Source: an uncultured Flavobacterium sp.
Lineage (GTDB): Bacteria > Bacteroidota > Bacteroidia > Flavobacteriales > Flavobacteriaceae
Reading direction: 5' to 3'
DNA length: 15,686 nt
NCBI RefSeq assembly: GCF_946482535.1
Contig: NZ_CAMLRU010000048.1
Location: forward strand, 1-15,686
Position 1 is the stretch's first letter. Each line of letters starts with the position of its first letter. This document shows positions 1 to 8,559 of this stretch, piece after piece. Made by a program: the position numbers and the translations under genes. The notes under the pieces are model-generated. The model was not told where the DNA came from. It ran no database searches and saw nothing but the letters and a program-made list of their open reading frames with translations.

Positions 1-741
1 TGTGCCCACCAATTGACCATCTACAAAGCCTGCCATACAAGACAAAGCCATGGTACCGTGATTGTGTGTTGAAAAAACGTTTGTATTGCCGCCAACATAG
101 TTATATCCGCCCAAATACAAACCATTGTTGAACATCCTATTAAAAGGAATAACAGTGTTTACAGCAGAAAATCCGGAGTCTAAAACCGCTATAATTTTAC
201 CGGAACCGGTAAAGTTTTGTTGGTGTAACAAATGAGCATTTAACATTTGTACTTGATTGGCAGAATTACCATAAGAAAATGTGGTTTGCGTATCTAATTG
301 TTTATTTACCGGAGTAATTGTCCTTGGTTGCTGCATTTTGGCATTCAAAGAATGGTCTGCAAATTTTACATGGTCAACGAACGGCAAGGTCGTTAAATTT
401 TGAATAGACGTAATACTTCCGCGAACGTGAAGACAGTTGAGCCATTTGGATTTGGCTTTTACTTCAATTCCCTCAGCGGCTAATATTTGATTGATGTAGG
501 ATTGCTCTATTGGCGCATCGTTAATGCTAAGTGTTATTCCTTGTGTAGTTCTTCTGTCGAGAGCTCTTTGAGACAATTCACTTAAGGGATTGGCAAAAAA
601 GTTTTGTGCGTTGGGTTTGTCAATGAAGTAAACCCATGCGTCTTCTTGAGCATATCCGAAGGAACATAAAAAAAGAAAAACTATGGATATTCCTTTTTTA
701 TTTAGCAGTAATAGTGGGTTAAAATGTATCTTTGATTTCAT
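1..741 (-). CDS. Secreted S8 (subtilisin-like) serine peptidase, N-terminal part, truncated by window edge
   Basis: Translating the minus strand from the ATG at 739-741 gives 247 uninterrupted codons to the window edge. Residues 17-32 form a hydrophobic signal segment ending FGYAQ, so export is expected. Residues 33-175 are a prodomain-like region. The catalytic Asp is D188 in IIAVLDSGF, and the catalytic His is H228 in HNHGTMALSCMAG, both classic S8 contexts. The catalytic Ser and any C-terminal T9SS sorting domain would lie outside the window. The n-region of the signal peptide is unusually long (16 residues before the hydrophobic core), but no later ATG precedes the core. The start lies 27 bases after the mnmA stop with no terminator between, so cotranscription with mnmA is possible. 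Substrate cannot be inferred. The family is secure; the function is probably extracellular or cell-surface proteolysis. Confidence 0.88.
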   Translation of the reverse strand, partial: MKSKIHFNPLLLLNKKGISIVFLFLCSFGYAQEDAWVYFIDKPNAQNFFANPLSELSQRALDRRTTQGITLSINDAPIEQSYINQILAAEGIEVKAKSKWLNCLHVRGSITSIQNLTTLPFVDHVKFADHSLNAKMQQPRTITPVNKQLDTQTTFSYGNSANQVQMLNAHLLHQQNFTGSGKIIAVLDSGFSAVNTVIPFNRMFNNGLYLGGYNYVGGNTNVFSTHNHGTMALSCMAGFVDGQLVGT

Positions 742-768
742 AGCAATTTACATTTGTAAAGTGCTAAT

Positions 769-1956
769 TTATGAAATTACTCCAGAACCAACTAATTCAT
801 CCCCAATATTCCATGCGACAAACTGTCCTTCGGTAATGGCCGACTGTGGTTCATCAAAGGAAACATACAAACCGCTTTCGAATTGGTACAAAGTTGCTTT
901 TTGTAAAGCCTGGCGGTAACGAATACGTGCCATAACCTCCATAGACTCACCATTTTTAAGTGCTAAATCTTCCCTTATCCAATGAATTTCAGCAGGTTGC
1001 ACTCTTAATGTTTTTTTGAATAATCCCGGATGATTTTGACCTTGTCCGGTATAAATAGCGTTACTTTTAACATCTGTTGCGATAATAAAAAGGGCTTCTT
1101 TAGTACCGCCAACGTTCAATCCTTTTCTTTGTCCAATGGTAAAATAATGAGCTCCTTGGTGTTTCCCGACTACTTTACCATGTTCGGAAGTATAGGAAAT
1201 ACCTTTGGCTTCATAAGCCAATTGTTCTTCTAACGAATGGAAATCAGGTGCTTTTTGCTTATAAATTTCATGATCGGCAGCGACTTCATAAATCAAACCT
1301 TCTTTGGGTTGTAATTGCTGTTGCAAAAATTCCGGCAAACGTACTTTACCAATAAAACACAAACCTTGAGAATCTTTCTTTTCAGCGGTAACCAAATCCA
1401 ATTGCATTGCAATTTCTCTTACTTGCGGCTTGGTTAATTCTCCTATAGGAAATAAAGATTTGGCTAATTGTTCTTGAGACAACTGACAAAGAAAATAGGA
1501 TTGGTCTTTGTTTGCGTCGATTCCGGCTAACAACTGATAGGTTTCTTTTCCGGCGCTTTGAATAGTTCCTTTTCTGCAATAATGCCCGGTTGCGACATAA
1601 TCGGCGCCTAAACTTAAAGCAATTTTCATAAAAACATCAAACTTGATTTCACGGTTACACAACACATCAGGATTAGGCGTCCTTCCTTGTTCGTACTCGT
1701 TAAACATGTAATCAACTATTTTTTCTTTGTATTGCTCGCTTAAATCAACGGTTTGGAAAGGAATCCCGAGTTTCTCCGCCACGAGCAGAGCATCGTTACT
1801 ATCTTCGAGCCAGGGACATTCATTGGAAATAGTCACCGAATCATCATGCCAATTTTTCATAAAAAGCCCGATGACTTCATAGCCTTGTTCTTTTAATAAA
1901 TAAGCCGCAACACTCGAATCAACACCTCCGGAAAGCCCTACAACAACTCTTTTCAT
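769..1956 (-). CDS. mnmA: tRNA-specific 2-thiouridylase MnmA
   Basis: MnmA catalyses ATP- and sulfur-relay-dependent 2-thiolation of the wobble uridine (U34) of Lys, Glu and Gln tRNAs in the cytoplasm. The PP-loop SGGVDSS is at residues 9-15. The nucleophilic Cys is C100 in [14 protein letters not shown], and the second catalytic Cys is C200 in DSQGLCFIG. The tRNA-binding and C-terminal barrel signature is [17 protein letters not shown], about residues 270-286. At 395 residues it is longer than proteobacterial MnmA. The extra length is mainly an insertion at about residues 225-256 between the catalytic domain and the GQRKG segment, which I recall as usual in Bacteroidota. The ATG start is preceded by a TAACTTTG promoter element 22 bases away. 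The S8 peptidase gene follows closely on the same strand. Identification is very secure. Confidence 0.97.
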   Translation of the reverse strand: MKRVVVGLSGGVDSSVAAYLLKEQGYEVIGLFMKNWHDDSVTISNECPWLEDSNDALLVAEKLGIPFQTVDLSEQYKEKIVDYMFNEYEQGRTPNPDVLCNREIKFDVFMKIALSLGADYVATGHYCRKGTIQSAGKETYQLLAGIDANKDQSYFLCQLSQEQLAKSLFPIGELTKPQVREIAMQLDLVTAEKKDSQGLCFIGKVRLPEFLQQQLQPKEGLIYEVAADHEIYKQKAPDFHSLEEQLAYEAKGISYTSEHGKVVGKHQGAHYFTIGQRKGLNVGGTKEALFIIATDVKSNAIYTGQGQNHPGLFKKTLRVQPAEIHWIREDLALKNGESMEVMARIRYRQALQKATLYQFESGLYVSFDEPQSAITEGQFVAWNIGDELVGSGVIS

Positions 1957-1978
1957 TATTTTTTCAAAAATTTTTTGG

Positions 1979-1986
1979 CAAAGTTA
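1979..1986 (-). promoter_or_regulatory. Predicted Bacteroidota-type -7 element (TAACTTTG) for mnmA
   Basis: The minus strand reads TAACTTTG here, an exact match to the Bacteroidota TAnnTTTG -7 consensus, 22 bases upstream of the mnmA ATG. It implies a leader of roughly 15-20 bases. The nearest TTG that could act as the -33 element is about 27 bases upstream, longer than the usual spacing, so only the -7 part is well supported. Confidence 0.6.
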
Positions 1987-2059
1987 CGCCAAATTGAGAA
2001 TTAATAGACACCTCAATATCAGTTAAAACAATGAAACGGTAAACAAATTATATGGCGTT

Positions 2060-2767
2060 TTATTCTTCAGGTACTCTGGGCATGTTTGATTTTTTGAATT
2101 TTTTCCCTTGCTTGTCCATATTGACATCCTTCAACTTTCCTTTTTCAAGCATTTTCCAAATTCCTGTTTTTTTGCCGTTTTTAAAAAGTCCTTGTGCAGT
2201 AATGTTTTTTGTAGCATCTCTGTAAGTAGCTTGTCCGTCTAACAAACCCTCTTTATAATTGCTTTCCTCTAAAACCACATCGTTTTCAGCATAACTCTTG
2301 TATACTCCATCCTTTACTCCGTTCTTATAGGTAGTTTCCTCGGCAATTTTACCACTCTTGTAAAATACTTTTCTGATACCATTCAATTTCCCATTAACAT
2401 AAAACTCAGTCGTCATTACTATTGGAGAATTTTCGTGATAATATTTCCATTCGCCTTCAAATTGCTTATTGACTACTTTACCTTCGCTGACTTTATTGTT
2501 TTTTTGATTGTAAAAAGTAGTGTAACACGAATTATCATTGGCACTGAAGTCACGGGTAGCAATTACAGTTCCAACCTTAGTGTCATCAAAAAATTTAAAT
2601 AGCCCTACTTCTTTTCCATGCTCAAAAGTCCCTTCATATCTTGGTCGTTTTGATTCCTCATAAAAACCCTTCCAAAGCCCATGCTTTTTTCCGTTTTCAT
2701 CTAATTTATTAAAATCTTGAGCAAAAAGAATTACAGTTTGGAATAAAAAAAGGAAAATATATTTCAT
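2060..2767 (-). CDS. Secreted MORN/YwqK-type repeat protein
   Basis: The 235-residue protein starts with a hydrophobic signal peptide (residues 1-16, probable cleavage FA|Q). The rest is a run of degenerate MORN-like repeats of the form G-x-W/Y-K-x-Y/F ... E-x-x-Y-K-N-G-K-x-x-G. Clear units are near residues 26-50, 95-110, 118-135, 140-158, 165-182 and 195-210. Automated pipelines often label such proteins YwqK family antitoxin, but no toxin gene is adjacent and the signal peptide argues for an exported protein. MORN-type repeats usually form beta-hairpin arrays that act as scaffolds or bind membranes or proteins; a specific role cannot be assigned. The C-terminus is lysine-rich and ends in a short acidic tail. 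A TAAATTTG element 36 bases upstream of the ATG supports its own promoter. No convincing terminator is visible between it and mnmA. Confidence 0.8.
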   Translation of the reverse strand: MKYIFLFLFQTVILFAQDFNKLDENGKKHGLWKGFYEESKRPRYEGTFEHGKEVGLFKFFDDTKVGTVIATRDFSANDNSCYTTFYNQKNNKVSEGKVVNKQFEGEWKYYHENSPIVMTTEFYVNGKLNGIRKVFYKSGKIAEETTYKNGVKDGVYKSYAENDVVLEESNYKEGLLDGQATYRDATKNITAQGLFKNGKKTGIWKMLEKGKLKDVNMDKQGKKFKKSNMPRVPEE

Positions 2768-3089
2768 AAGTGTGCTTTTAATCGGTGTATAAAATCAATG
2801 ATACAAATTTAAAGTTATTATCTAAACGAGGAATATATATTTTTAGTATGCCCTGATTGTTAAAATATTCCAAAAACCTATGATTCATTTTGTTTAACTT
2901 TTATGATGTTAATGAATTTTCTCAACCCATTTAAAACACTTAATAACTCTACAAACTGCTTTTTTCATGACTTTCACAAGACTTAAACGAAACTGTTAAA
3001 ATATTTATAAATTATCATTTTGTTTATCTTTTTACAGATTTTGTTAAACAATGTTTAGTAATTTAGCCGAAACATTAAACAAAATAATT
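2768..3089. other. 322-base divergent intergenic region
   Basis: This region separates the start of the MORN-repeat gene (minus) from the start of the FAS1 lipoprotein gene (plus), so it should hold both promoters. I see no coding sequence, tRNA or strong hairpin. It is very AT-rich. A 12-bp direct repeat TGTTAAAATATT occurs at 2858-2869 and 2994-3005. A weak plus-strand promoter candidate TATCTTTT (one mismatch to TAnnTTTG) lies at 3025-3032, which would give the FAS1 gene a leader of about 50 bases. Confidence 0.6.
2804..2811 (-). promoter_or_regulatory. Predicted -7 element (TAAATTTG) for the MORN-repeat gene
   Basis: The minus strand reads TAAATTTG, an exact TAnnTTTG match, with 36 bases between it and the ATG at 2767. 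No clean TTG is seen at the -33 position. In such AT-rich sequence a chance match is possible. Confidence 0.5.
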
Positions 3090-4034
3090 ATGAAAAATCT
3101 AATCAAAAAAATGACGCTTGTTTGTATTGCCCTCACTATGTTTTCTTGTAGCGATGATGACGATAATTCAAACCAGCCGCAAACAATTGCAGAACTTGCT
3201 TCATCAAATGCTAATTTGAGCATCTTGGTTCAAGCATTAAACAGAGCCGGATTGGTATCAACCTTTGACAGTCCGGGAGATTTTACTGTATTTGCACCTA
3301 CAAATGACAAGTTTGAAGCATTCTTGAGTGCTAATGGCTTTGCCGATATTAATGCGGTGCCACTACCATTATTAACGGAAGTATTGAAAAACCATGTTGT
3401 ATCAGGGTCATTTTACAGTGACGAATTAACAACAGGCTATGTAAAAACTTTAGCAAAAGGATCGGCTTCTACTACTAACACCTTAAGTATGTTTGTGGAA
3501 GTTGGATCGACAGTTAAATTAAATGGAGGTGCAACCAATGGAGGTGCAACCGTTGTCGCCGCTGACATCGAAGCCTCTAACGGTGTAATCCATGTTGTTG
3601 ACAACGTTATCGGTTTACCAACAGTGGTAAATCATGCTATTGCCAATCCTAATTTTACCACTTTGGTTAGTTTAGTTAGCGGTGCAGGTTTAGTACCAAC
3701 CCTAAGTGGAACAGCCGGTTCTCCGTTTACAGTATTTGCTCCTACAAATACAGCTTTTACAACTTTTGAGACACAAAATCCGGGTGTATTGGCCAGTTTA
3801 ACTTCGGCTCAAGTAACTTCAGTGTTGACTTATCATGTAGTTGGTGGTGCCAATGTACTTTCAACAGGAATTCCAACTACTCCGATTACCACATTAGAAT
3901 CAGGAACGTTCACCATATCCGGAACTACAATAACCGATGAAGCTAACAGACAAACCGGTATTATAGCTGTAGATGTACAAGGTTCTAACGGAGTGATTCA
4001 TGTAATTAACAATGTATTGTTACCATCATTATAA
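3090..4034 (+). CDS. Two-domain fasciclin (FAS1) surface lipoprotein
   Basis: I chose the ATG at 3090 rather than the in-frame ATG at 3051 because MKNLIKKMTLVCIALTMFSC forms a complete lipoprotein signal peptide with the lipidated Cys at residue 20. The residues after Cys are SDDDDN, matching the Ser-Asp-rich lipoprotein export signal that directs Bacteroidota lipoproteins to the outer-membrane surface. Two FAS1 domains follow, about residues 32-177 and 178-314. Each has the FTVFAPTN motif, an (N/Y)HVV segment and a C-terminal SNGVIHV(V/I)(D/N)NV signature. FAS1 domains usually mediate adhesion or matrix interactions, so the inferred role is cell-surface adhesion or biofilm matrix binding. 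Domain 1 carries a tandem NGGAT duplication (residues 145-154). It is the only plus-strand gene here, monocistronic, and ends at a strong terminator. Confidence 0.92.
   Translation: MKNLIKKMTLVCIALTMFSCSDDDDNSNQPQTIAELASSNANLSILVQALNRAGLVSTFDSPGDFTVFAPTNDKFEAFLSANGFADINAVPLPLLTEVLKNHVVSGSFYSDELTTGYVKTLAKGSASTTNTLSMFVEVGSTVKLNGGATNGGATVVAADIEASNGVIHVVDNVIGLPTVVNHAIANPNFTTLVSLVSGAGLVPTLSGTAGSPFTVFAPTNTAFTTFETQNPGVLASLTSAQVTSVLTYHVVGGANVLSTGIPTTPITTLESGTFTISGTTITDEANRQTGIIAVDVQGSNGVIHVINNVLLPSL
3522..3551 (+). repeat. Perfect 15-bp tandem duplication inside the FAS1 gene
   Basis: AATGGAGGTGCAACC occurs twice back to back (3522-3536 and 3537-3551), encoding NGGAT twice in a loop of the first FAS1 domain. 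The unit is in frame. The identical copies, including at synonymous positions, suggest a recent slippage event. Confidence 0.9.
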
Positions 4035-4058
4035 TTAACCCATTGCTATGAAAAAGAG

Positions 4059-4086
4059 AAGCGCAGTTCAACACTGCGCTTTTTTT
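4059..4086 (+). terminator. Intrinsic terminator of the FAS1 gene
   Basis: A perfect 9-bp stem AAGCGCAGT / ACTGCGCTT (4059-4067 and 4073-4081) encloses a 5-base loop and runs into a T tract (4080-4086), starting 24 bases after the FAS1 stop codon. A purine-rich A run precedes it, so it may also work weakly in reverse. Confidence 0.92.
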
Positions 4087-4129
4087 ATGAACCAAAAGTA
4101 TTGTGGATGAATTCAACTTATGTTTAAAC

Positions 4130-4167
4130 AAAAAGCCTGTTTAAAGTTCAATCTTTAAACAGGCTTT
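4130..4167 (-). terminator. Intrinsic terminator of yidC (pyrG-yidC operon)
   Basis: A perfect 15-bp inverted repeat (arms 4132-4146 and 4153-4167, sequence AAAGCCTGTTTAAAG and its complement) encloses a 6-base loop. On the minus strand it begins 23 bases after the yidC stop and is followed by a T5 run. It stands back to back with the FAS1 terminator, insulating the two convergent units. Confidence 0.9.
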
Positions 4168-4190
4168 ATTATAAGTTTATAATTCGGAAA

Positions 4191-6098
4191 TTATTTCTTT
4201 TTGTTTTGAAGTTTCTTTTGTTCTTCAGCTTGTTCCATCATTTCACGCATCTTTCTTTGGAACTTACCTTCTGCTTTAGGTTTGGCTTTGTTTTCCTGAA
4301 TTTGAGCATGGATTTTATCACTGTCGATAAAGTACTTTTTAATCACCAACATAATACCTATGGTAATCAAGTTGGAAATAAAGTTATACAAACTCAATCC
4401 TGAACCGTAATTATTAAAGAACAACAACATCATAATCGGCGACAAGTAAATCATGATTTTCATGATTTTACCCATATCCGGCATACCGTCTTGTGGTGGT
4501 TGTGCCATAGCTTGATCTCCTGAAGTCATTTTCATATAGAAGAAAATCGCAATAGCTGCTAAAATCGGGAACAAACTGATGTGATTTCCATAAATAGAAG
4601 AGATAATCGGAATATGAGTATCCCATGTAATTACGGCATCAAAAGAAGATAAATCATCCGCCCAAAGGAACCCTTTTTGTCTCAACTCAATTGCCGATGG
4701 GAAGAATTGGAATGACGCATACATAAACGGAATTTGAATCAAAGCCGGAATACAACCTGCCATCGGATTCACGCCCGCTTTGTTATACAACTTCATGGTT
4801 TCCTGTTGCTTTTTCATCGGATCTTTTTGGAATTTTTCTCCGATTTCCATTATCTCAGGACGCAATACTTTCATTTTGGCTTGTGACAAGAAAGACTTAA
4901 ACGTAATTGGTGACATGGCTATTTTGATTAAAATCGTAAAGACAATAATAGCAATTCCCAATCCCATAAAAGTACTCAAGAATCCAAATAACGGCACAAA
5001 AATAAACTTGTTAATCCAACCGAAGATTCCCCAACCTAACGGGATGATTTCGTCTAAATTTCGGTCATAGTTGTTTAATAACGTATAATCCGACGGACCG
5101 TAATACCAGTTCATTTTGTAATCTAACTCACCATTAGTATAGGCTAAGGCAGCATTGGTTTTAAATGCCTTAGTGTATAGCGTGTCTTTGGAAACGTCAT
5201 CCACTAAATCATGCGAATGCAACTTGGCGCTTTCAAATGGCGTTTTAGTCAACAAGATTGAAGAGAAAAAGTGCTGTTTGTAAGCAATATAGGTTACCTT
5301 CTCCGGTGTTTCTTCTTTGTCTTTTCCTTGACCTACATAATCGTCTTTTCCGTCTTCATATTCAAAAACAATCTCTGCATAACGATTTTCATAAGAGATG
5401 CTTTTTTCGTTTCTGTAGGTTTTCATATCCCATTGGAAATCGACCGGTTTAGAAGTGTTCAAAGCCGTATTCAACCCTTGAGAACGAATGTCAAAATCAA
5501 GCATATAATCGTTTGGTTTCAATACATATTTGTATTCCAAATAACTATTGGCGCCCGACTTCAATTTCATCGAAAGCACTTGGTTTCCGTCTACTTTGGT
5601 TAACGTTGGTTCGAAAAACAAGTCTTTGGTATTCAACACGCGATTGTCTTTGGTTTGCAACTGCAGGTTGAAATTGGCATTGTTGTTTTTAATTAACTCT
5701 ACCAATTCTTTCGAATTTTTGTCGAATTTTTTAAAGTTTTTTAAAGTGGCTTCAGCGATAAATCCTCCTTTGTTGGCGATTTTTAAAACCATCAATTCGT
5801 TTTCGATAGTAGTAAATGCTTCTTTGGCTGAAGGCAATGTAGCGGAATAAGCAAAACTGCCTAATGATCCTTGTAGTTTTTGAATTTTAACCGAATCGGA
5901 AACGGTAGTATCGGCTATGGTTTGAGGAATTTGTTTTGTTGCCTCGTCATTTGCCTTTTTTTCCGCTGCTTTTTCTGTTTTGGCCTTCGCCTGATTTTTT
6001 ACTTCATCTTGTCTGTTATTGTACATCATCCAAAGGATAATGATAAAGATTAAAGCAAAACCGATAATCGAATTAAAATCAAATTTCTTTTGTTCCAT
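4191..6098 (-). CDS. yidC: Membrane protein insertase YidC
   Basis: YidC inserts and folds inner-membrane proteins, alone or with SecYEG. The 635-residue protein has an N-terminal transmembrane anchor (residues 10-26), a charged Ala/Lys-rich linker, a large periplasmic P1 domain (about 85-345) and the conserved C-terminal insertase core: helices near 366-396, 446-466, 505-522, 548-562 and 568-586. The segment AKMKVLRPEIMEIGEKF starts the cytoplasmic coiled-coil loop, and NPMAGCIPALIQIPF is the classic signature. The hydrophilic groove position occupied by Arg366 in E. coli is K392 here (ILIKIAMSP); I recall Lys as common in Bacteroidota. A strongly basic C-terminal tail (600-635) fits ribosome binding. 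It follows pyrG by 49 bases with no terminator between, so the two are probably cotranscribed. Confidence 0.97.
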   Translation of the reverse strand: MEQKKFDFNSIIGFALIFIIILWMMYNNRQDEVKNQAKAKTEKAAEKKANDEATKQIPQTIADTTVSDSVKIQKLQGSLGSFAYSATLPSAKEAFTTIENELMVLKIANKGGFIAEATLKNFKKFDKNSKELVELIKNNNANFNLQLQTKDNRVLNTKDLFFEPTLTKVDGNQVLSMKLKSGANSYLEYKYVLKPNDYMLDFDIRSQGLNTALNTSKPVDFQWDMKTYRNEKSISYENRYAEIVFEYEDGKDDYVGQGKDKEETPEKVTYIAYKQHFFSSILLTKTPFESAKLHSHDLVDDVSKDTLYTKAFKTNAALAYTNGELDYKMNWYYGPSDYTLLNNYDRNLDEIIPLGWGIFGWINKFIFVPLFGFLSTFMGLGIAIIVFTILIKIAMSPITFKSFLSQAKMKVLRPEIMEIGEKFQKDPMKKQQETMKLYNKAGVNPMAGCIPALIQIPFMYASFQFFPSAIELRQKGFLWADDLSSFDAVITWDTHIPIISSIYGNHISLFPILAAIAIFFYMKMTSGDQAMAQPPQDGMPDMGKIMKIMIYLSPIMMLLFFNNYGSGLSLYNFISNLITIGIMLVIKKYFIDSDKIHAQIQENKAKPKAEGKFQRKMREMMEQAEEQKKLQNKKK

Positions 6099-6147
6099 TT
6101 TTTATTTTTTTGTCATAAGAAGCAACAAGGATTTAATTGTTACAACT

Positions 6148-7770
<1,623 letters not shown>

Positions 7771-7807
7771 TTATGTTGTTGTGTTGTTGTTGCTGTAAAA
7801 AACGAGG

Positions 7808-7815
7808 CAAAAATA
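7808..7815 (-). promoter_or_regulatory. Predicted -7 element (TATTTTTG) for pyrG
   Basis: The minus strand reads TATTTTTG, an exact TAnnTTTG match, 43 bases upstream of the pyrG ATG. The expected transcription start falls next to a T6 run. The leader that follows is CAA-rich (CAACAACAAC and ACAACAACA) and should be unstructured. The -33 position lies inside the 8-bp tandem repeat at 7824-7855 and has no TTG. Confidence 0.6.
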
Positions 7816-7823
7816 CTGATTTA

Positions 7824-7855
7824 ATTTGAAGATTTGAAGATTTGAAGATTTGAAA
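7824..7855. repeat. 8-bp tandem repeat upstream of the pyrG promoter
   Basis: Four consecutive units read ATTTGAAG, ATTTGAAG, ATTTGAAG, ATTTGAAA on the plus strand. The array starts 8 bases upstream of the predicted pyrG -7 element, so it covers the -33 region. Related, imperfect TTCAAAT units in opposite orientation occur at 7893-7922. Confidence 0.9.
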
Positions 7856-7908
7856 ATTATTTTTTTACATCGATTAAAAACAATAACTACATCTTCAAAT
7901 TTTCAAAT
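7840..7908. repeat. Long imperfect inverted repeat between the DUF3820 gene and pyrG
   Basis: Arms 7840-7857 and 7891-7908 can pair over 18 positions with one mismatch and one wobble, with a 33-base loop. On the minus strand the stem starts 10 bases after the DUF3820 stop. It is AT-rich with no clean T tract directly after the stem, so it may be a weak transcript end or a 3'-protecting structure rather than a canonical terminator. Confidence 0.6.
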
Positions 7909-7918
7909 TATTTCATTC

Positions 7919-8164
7919 TCAAATTGGCTTAGGGTATTGCTTCTTGATATTGCGCACCAAGGCTTCTAAACCATTTAATTTAAGTTCGTAAACGAGTTGG
8001 AGTTGTGTTCCCAATTCTCCTTTGGGAAAACCTTTTTGGGAATACCAAACCACGTAATATTCTGGTAAATCAATGAGATAGTAGCCTTCATATTTGCCAA
8101 ATGGCATTTTGGTGTGGGCAAGTTTAATGAGAAGTTTTTGTTGGTCGTTCAAAATTACTTCCAA
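7919..8164 (-). CDS. DUF3820 family small protein
   Basis: The protein of about 77-81 residues has the DUF3820 signature KMPFGKYEGYYLIDLPEYYVVW followed by KGFPKGELG and a helical ELKLNGLEAL segment. The molecular function of the family is not established; some database entries name it a putative quorum-sensing-regulated virulence factor, which nothing here supports. The most upstream start is a TTG at 8164 that overlaps the osmC end by 10 bases. A second in-frame TTG at 8152 gives MNDQQKLLIKLAHTKMPFGKYEG, which resembles homologues more closely and would not overlap. No ATG exists before the motif, so initiation must be non-ATG or coupled to osmC translation. It is the last gene of the LysM-OsmC-DUF3820 unit. 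Confidence 0.85.
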   Translation of the reverse strand: MEVILNDQQKLLIKLAHTKMPFGKYEGYYLIDLPEYYVVWYSQKGFPKGELGTQLQLVYELKLNGLEALVRNIKKQYPKPI

Positions 8165-8559
8165 TTAAAAATAATTTCTCTTTTGATATCGGGATGCAAA
8201 CTGAAATGTACCGGACAAGTTAAGGCTGTTCTTTCCAAAATGGTTTTGGTTTTTTCATCGACTTCAATAGTCATGTCAAAAGTCACGTGAATTTCAGAAA
8301 TTCTTCTCGGGTCGGCCGCCATTACTTTGGTTACTTCTGCTGTTGAACCGGAAAAATCCACACCCATTTCTCGGGCTTTAATCCCCATAACGGTAAACAT
8401 ACAACTGGCTAATCCGTTGGCTACGGTATCCGTTGGAGAAAAGGCTTCTCCTTTTCCGTTGTTGTCTGTTGGCGCATCGGAAATGATTTCGCTTCCGGAT
8501 TGCAAGTGAATAGAAGACGTTCTCAAATCTCCTAAATAAGTAACTTTGGATGTAGGCAT
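8155..8559 (-). CDS. OsmC family peroxiredoxin-like protein
   Basis: The 134-residue protein matches the OsmC/Ohr fold family, thiol-dependent peroxidases that reduce organic hydroperoxides or handle reactive sulfur and electrophiles in the cytoplasm. Both signature cysteines are present: C53 in NGLASCMFTVMGIKA and C115 in ALTCPVHFSL. The PTDTVANGLASC context is more like the YhfA/general OsmC subgroup than Ohr, so hydroperoxide specificity is uncertain. Its ATG overlaps the stop of the upstream LysM gene in a TAATG arrangement, which indicates translational coupling. The DUF3820 gene overlaps or abuts its end. No separate promoter is visible. Confidence 0.93.
   Translation of the reverse strand: MPTSKVTYLGDLRTSSIHLQSGSEIISDAPTDNNGKGEAFSPTDTVANGLASCMFTVMGIKAREMGVDFSGSTAEVTKVMAADPRRISEIHVTFDMTIEVDEKTKTILERTALTCPVHFSLHPDIKREIIFNWK

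Noticed and set aside
747..760. Operator palindrome TTTACA-TT-TGTAAA before the S8 peptidase gene
   Set aside because: A short AT-rich near-palindrome of this kind is expected by chance, and no promoter is associated with it.
683..919. Plus-strand open frame of 78 codons
   Set aside because: It spans the S8 peptidase start and the mnmA end on the opposite strand, has no recognisable domain and is best explained as a shadow of the real genes.
2060..2767. Toxin-antitoxin system
   Set aside because: Only the YwqK-type repeat protein is present, it carries a signal peptide, and the neighbours mnmA and the FAS1 gene are unrelated.
3051..3089. Upstream in-frame ATG as the start of the FAS1 lipoprotein
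   Set aside because: It would put 13 extra residues in front of a complete lipoprotein signal peptide that starts at the ATG at 3090.
7824..7855. CRISPR array
   Set aside because: Units are only 8 bp and directly adjacent, with no spacers and no cas genes nearby.
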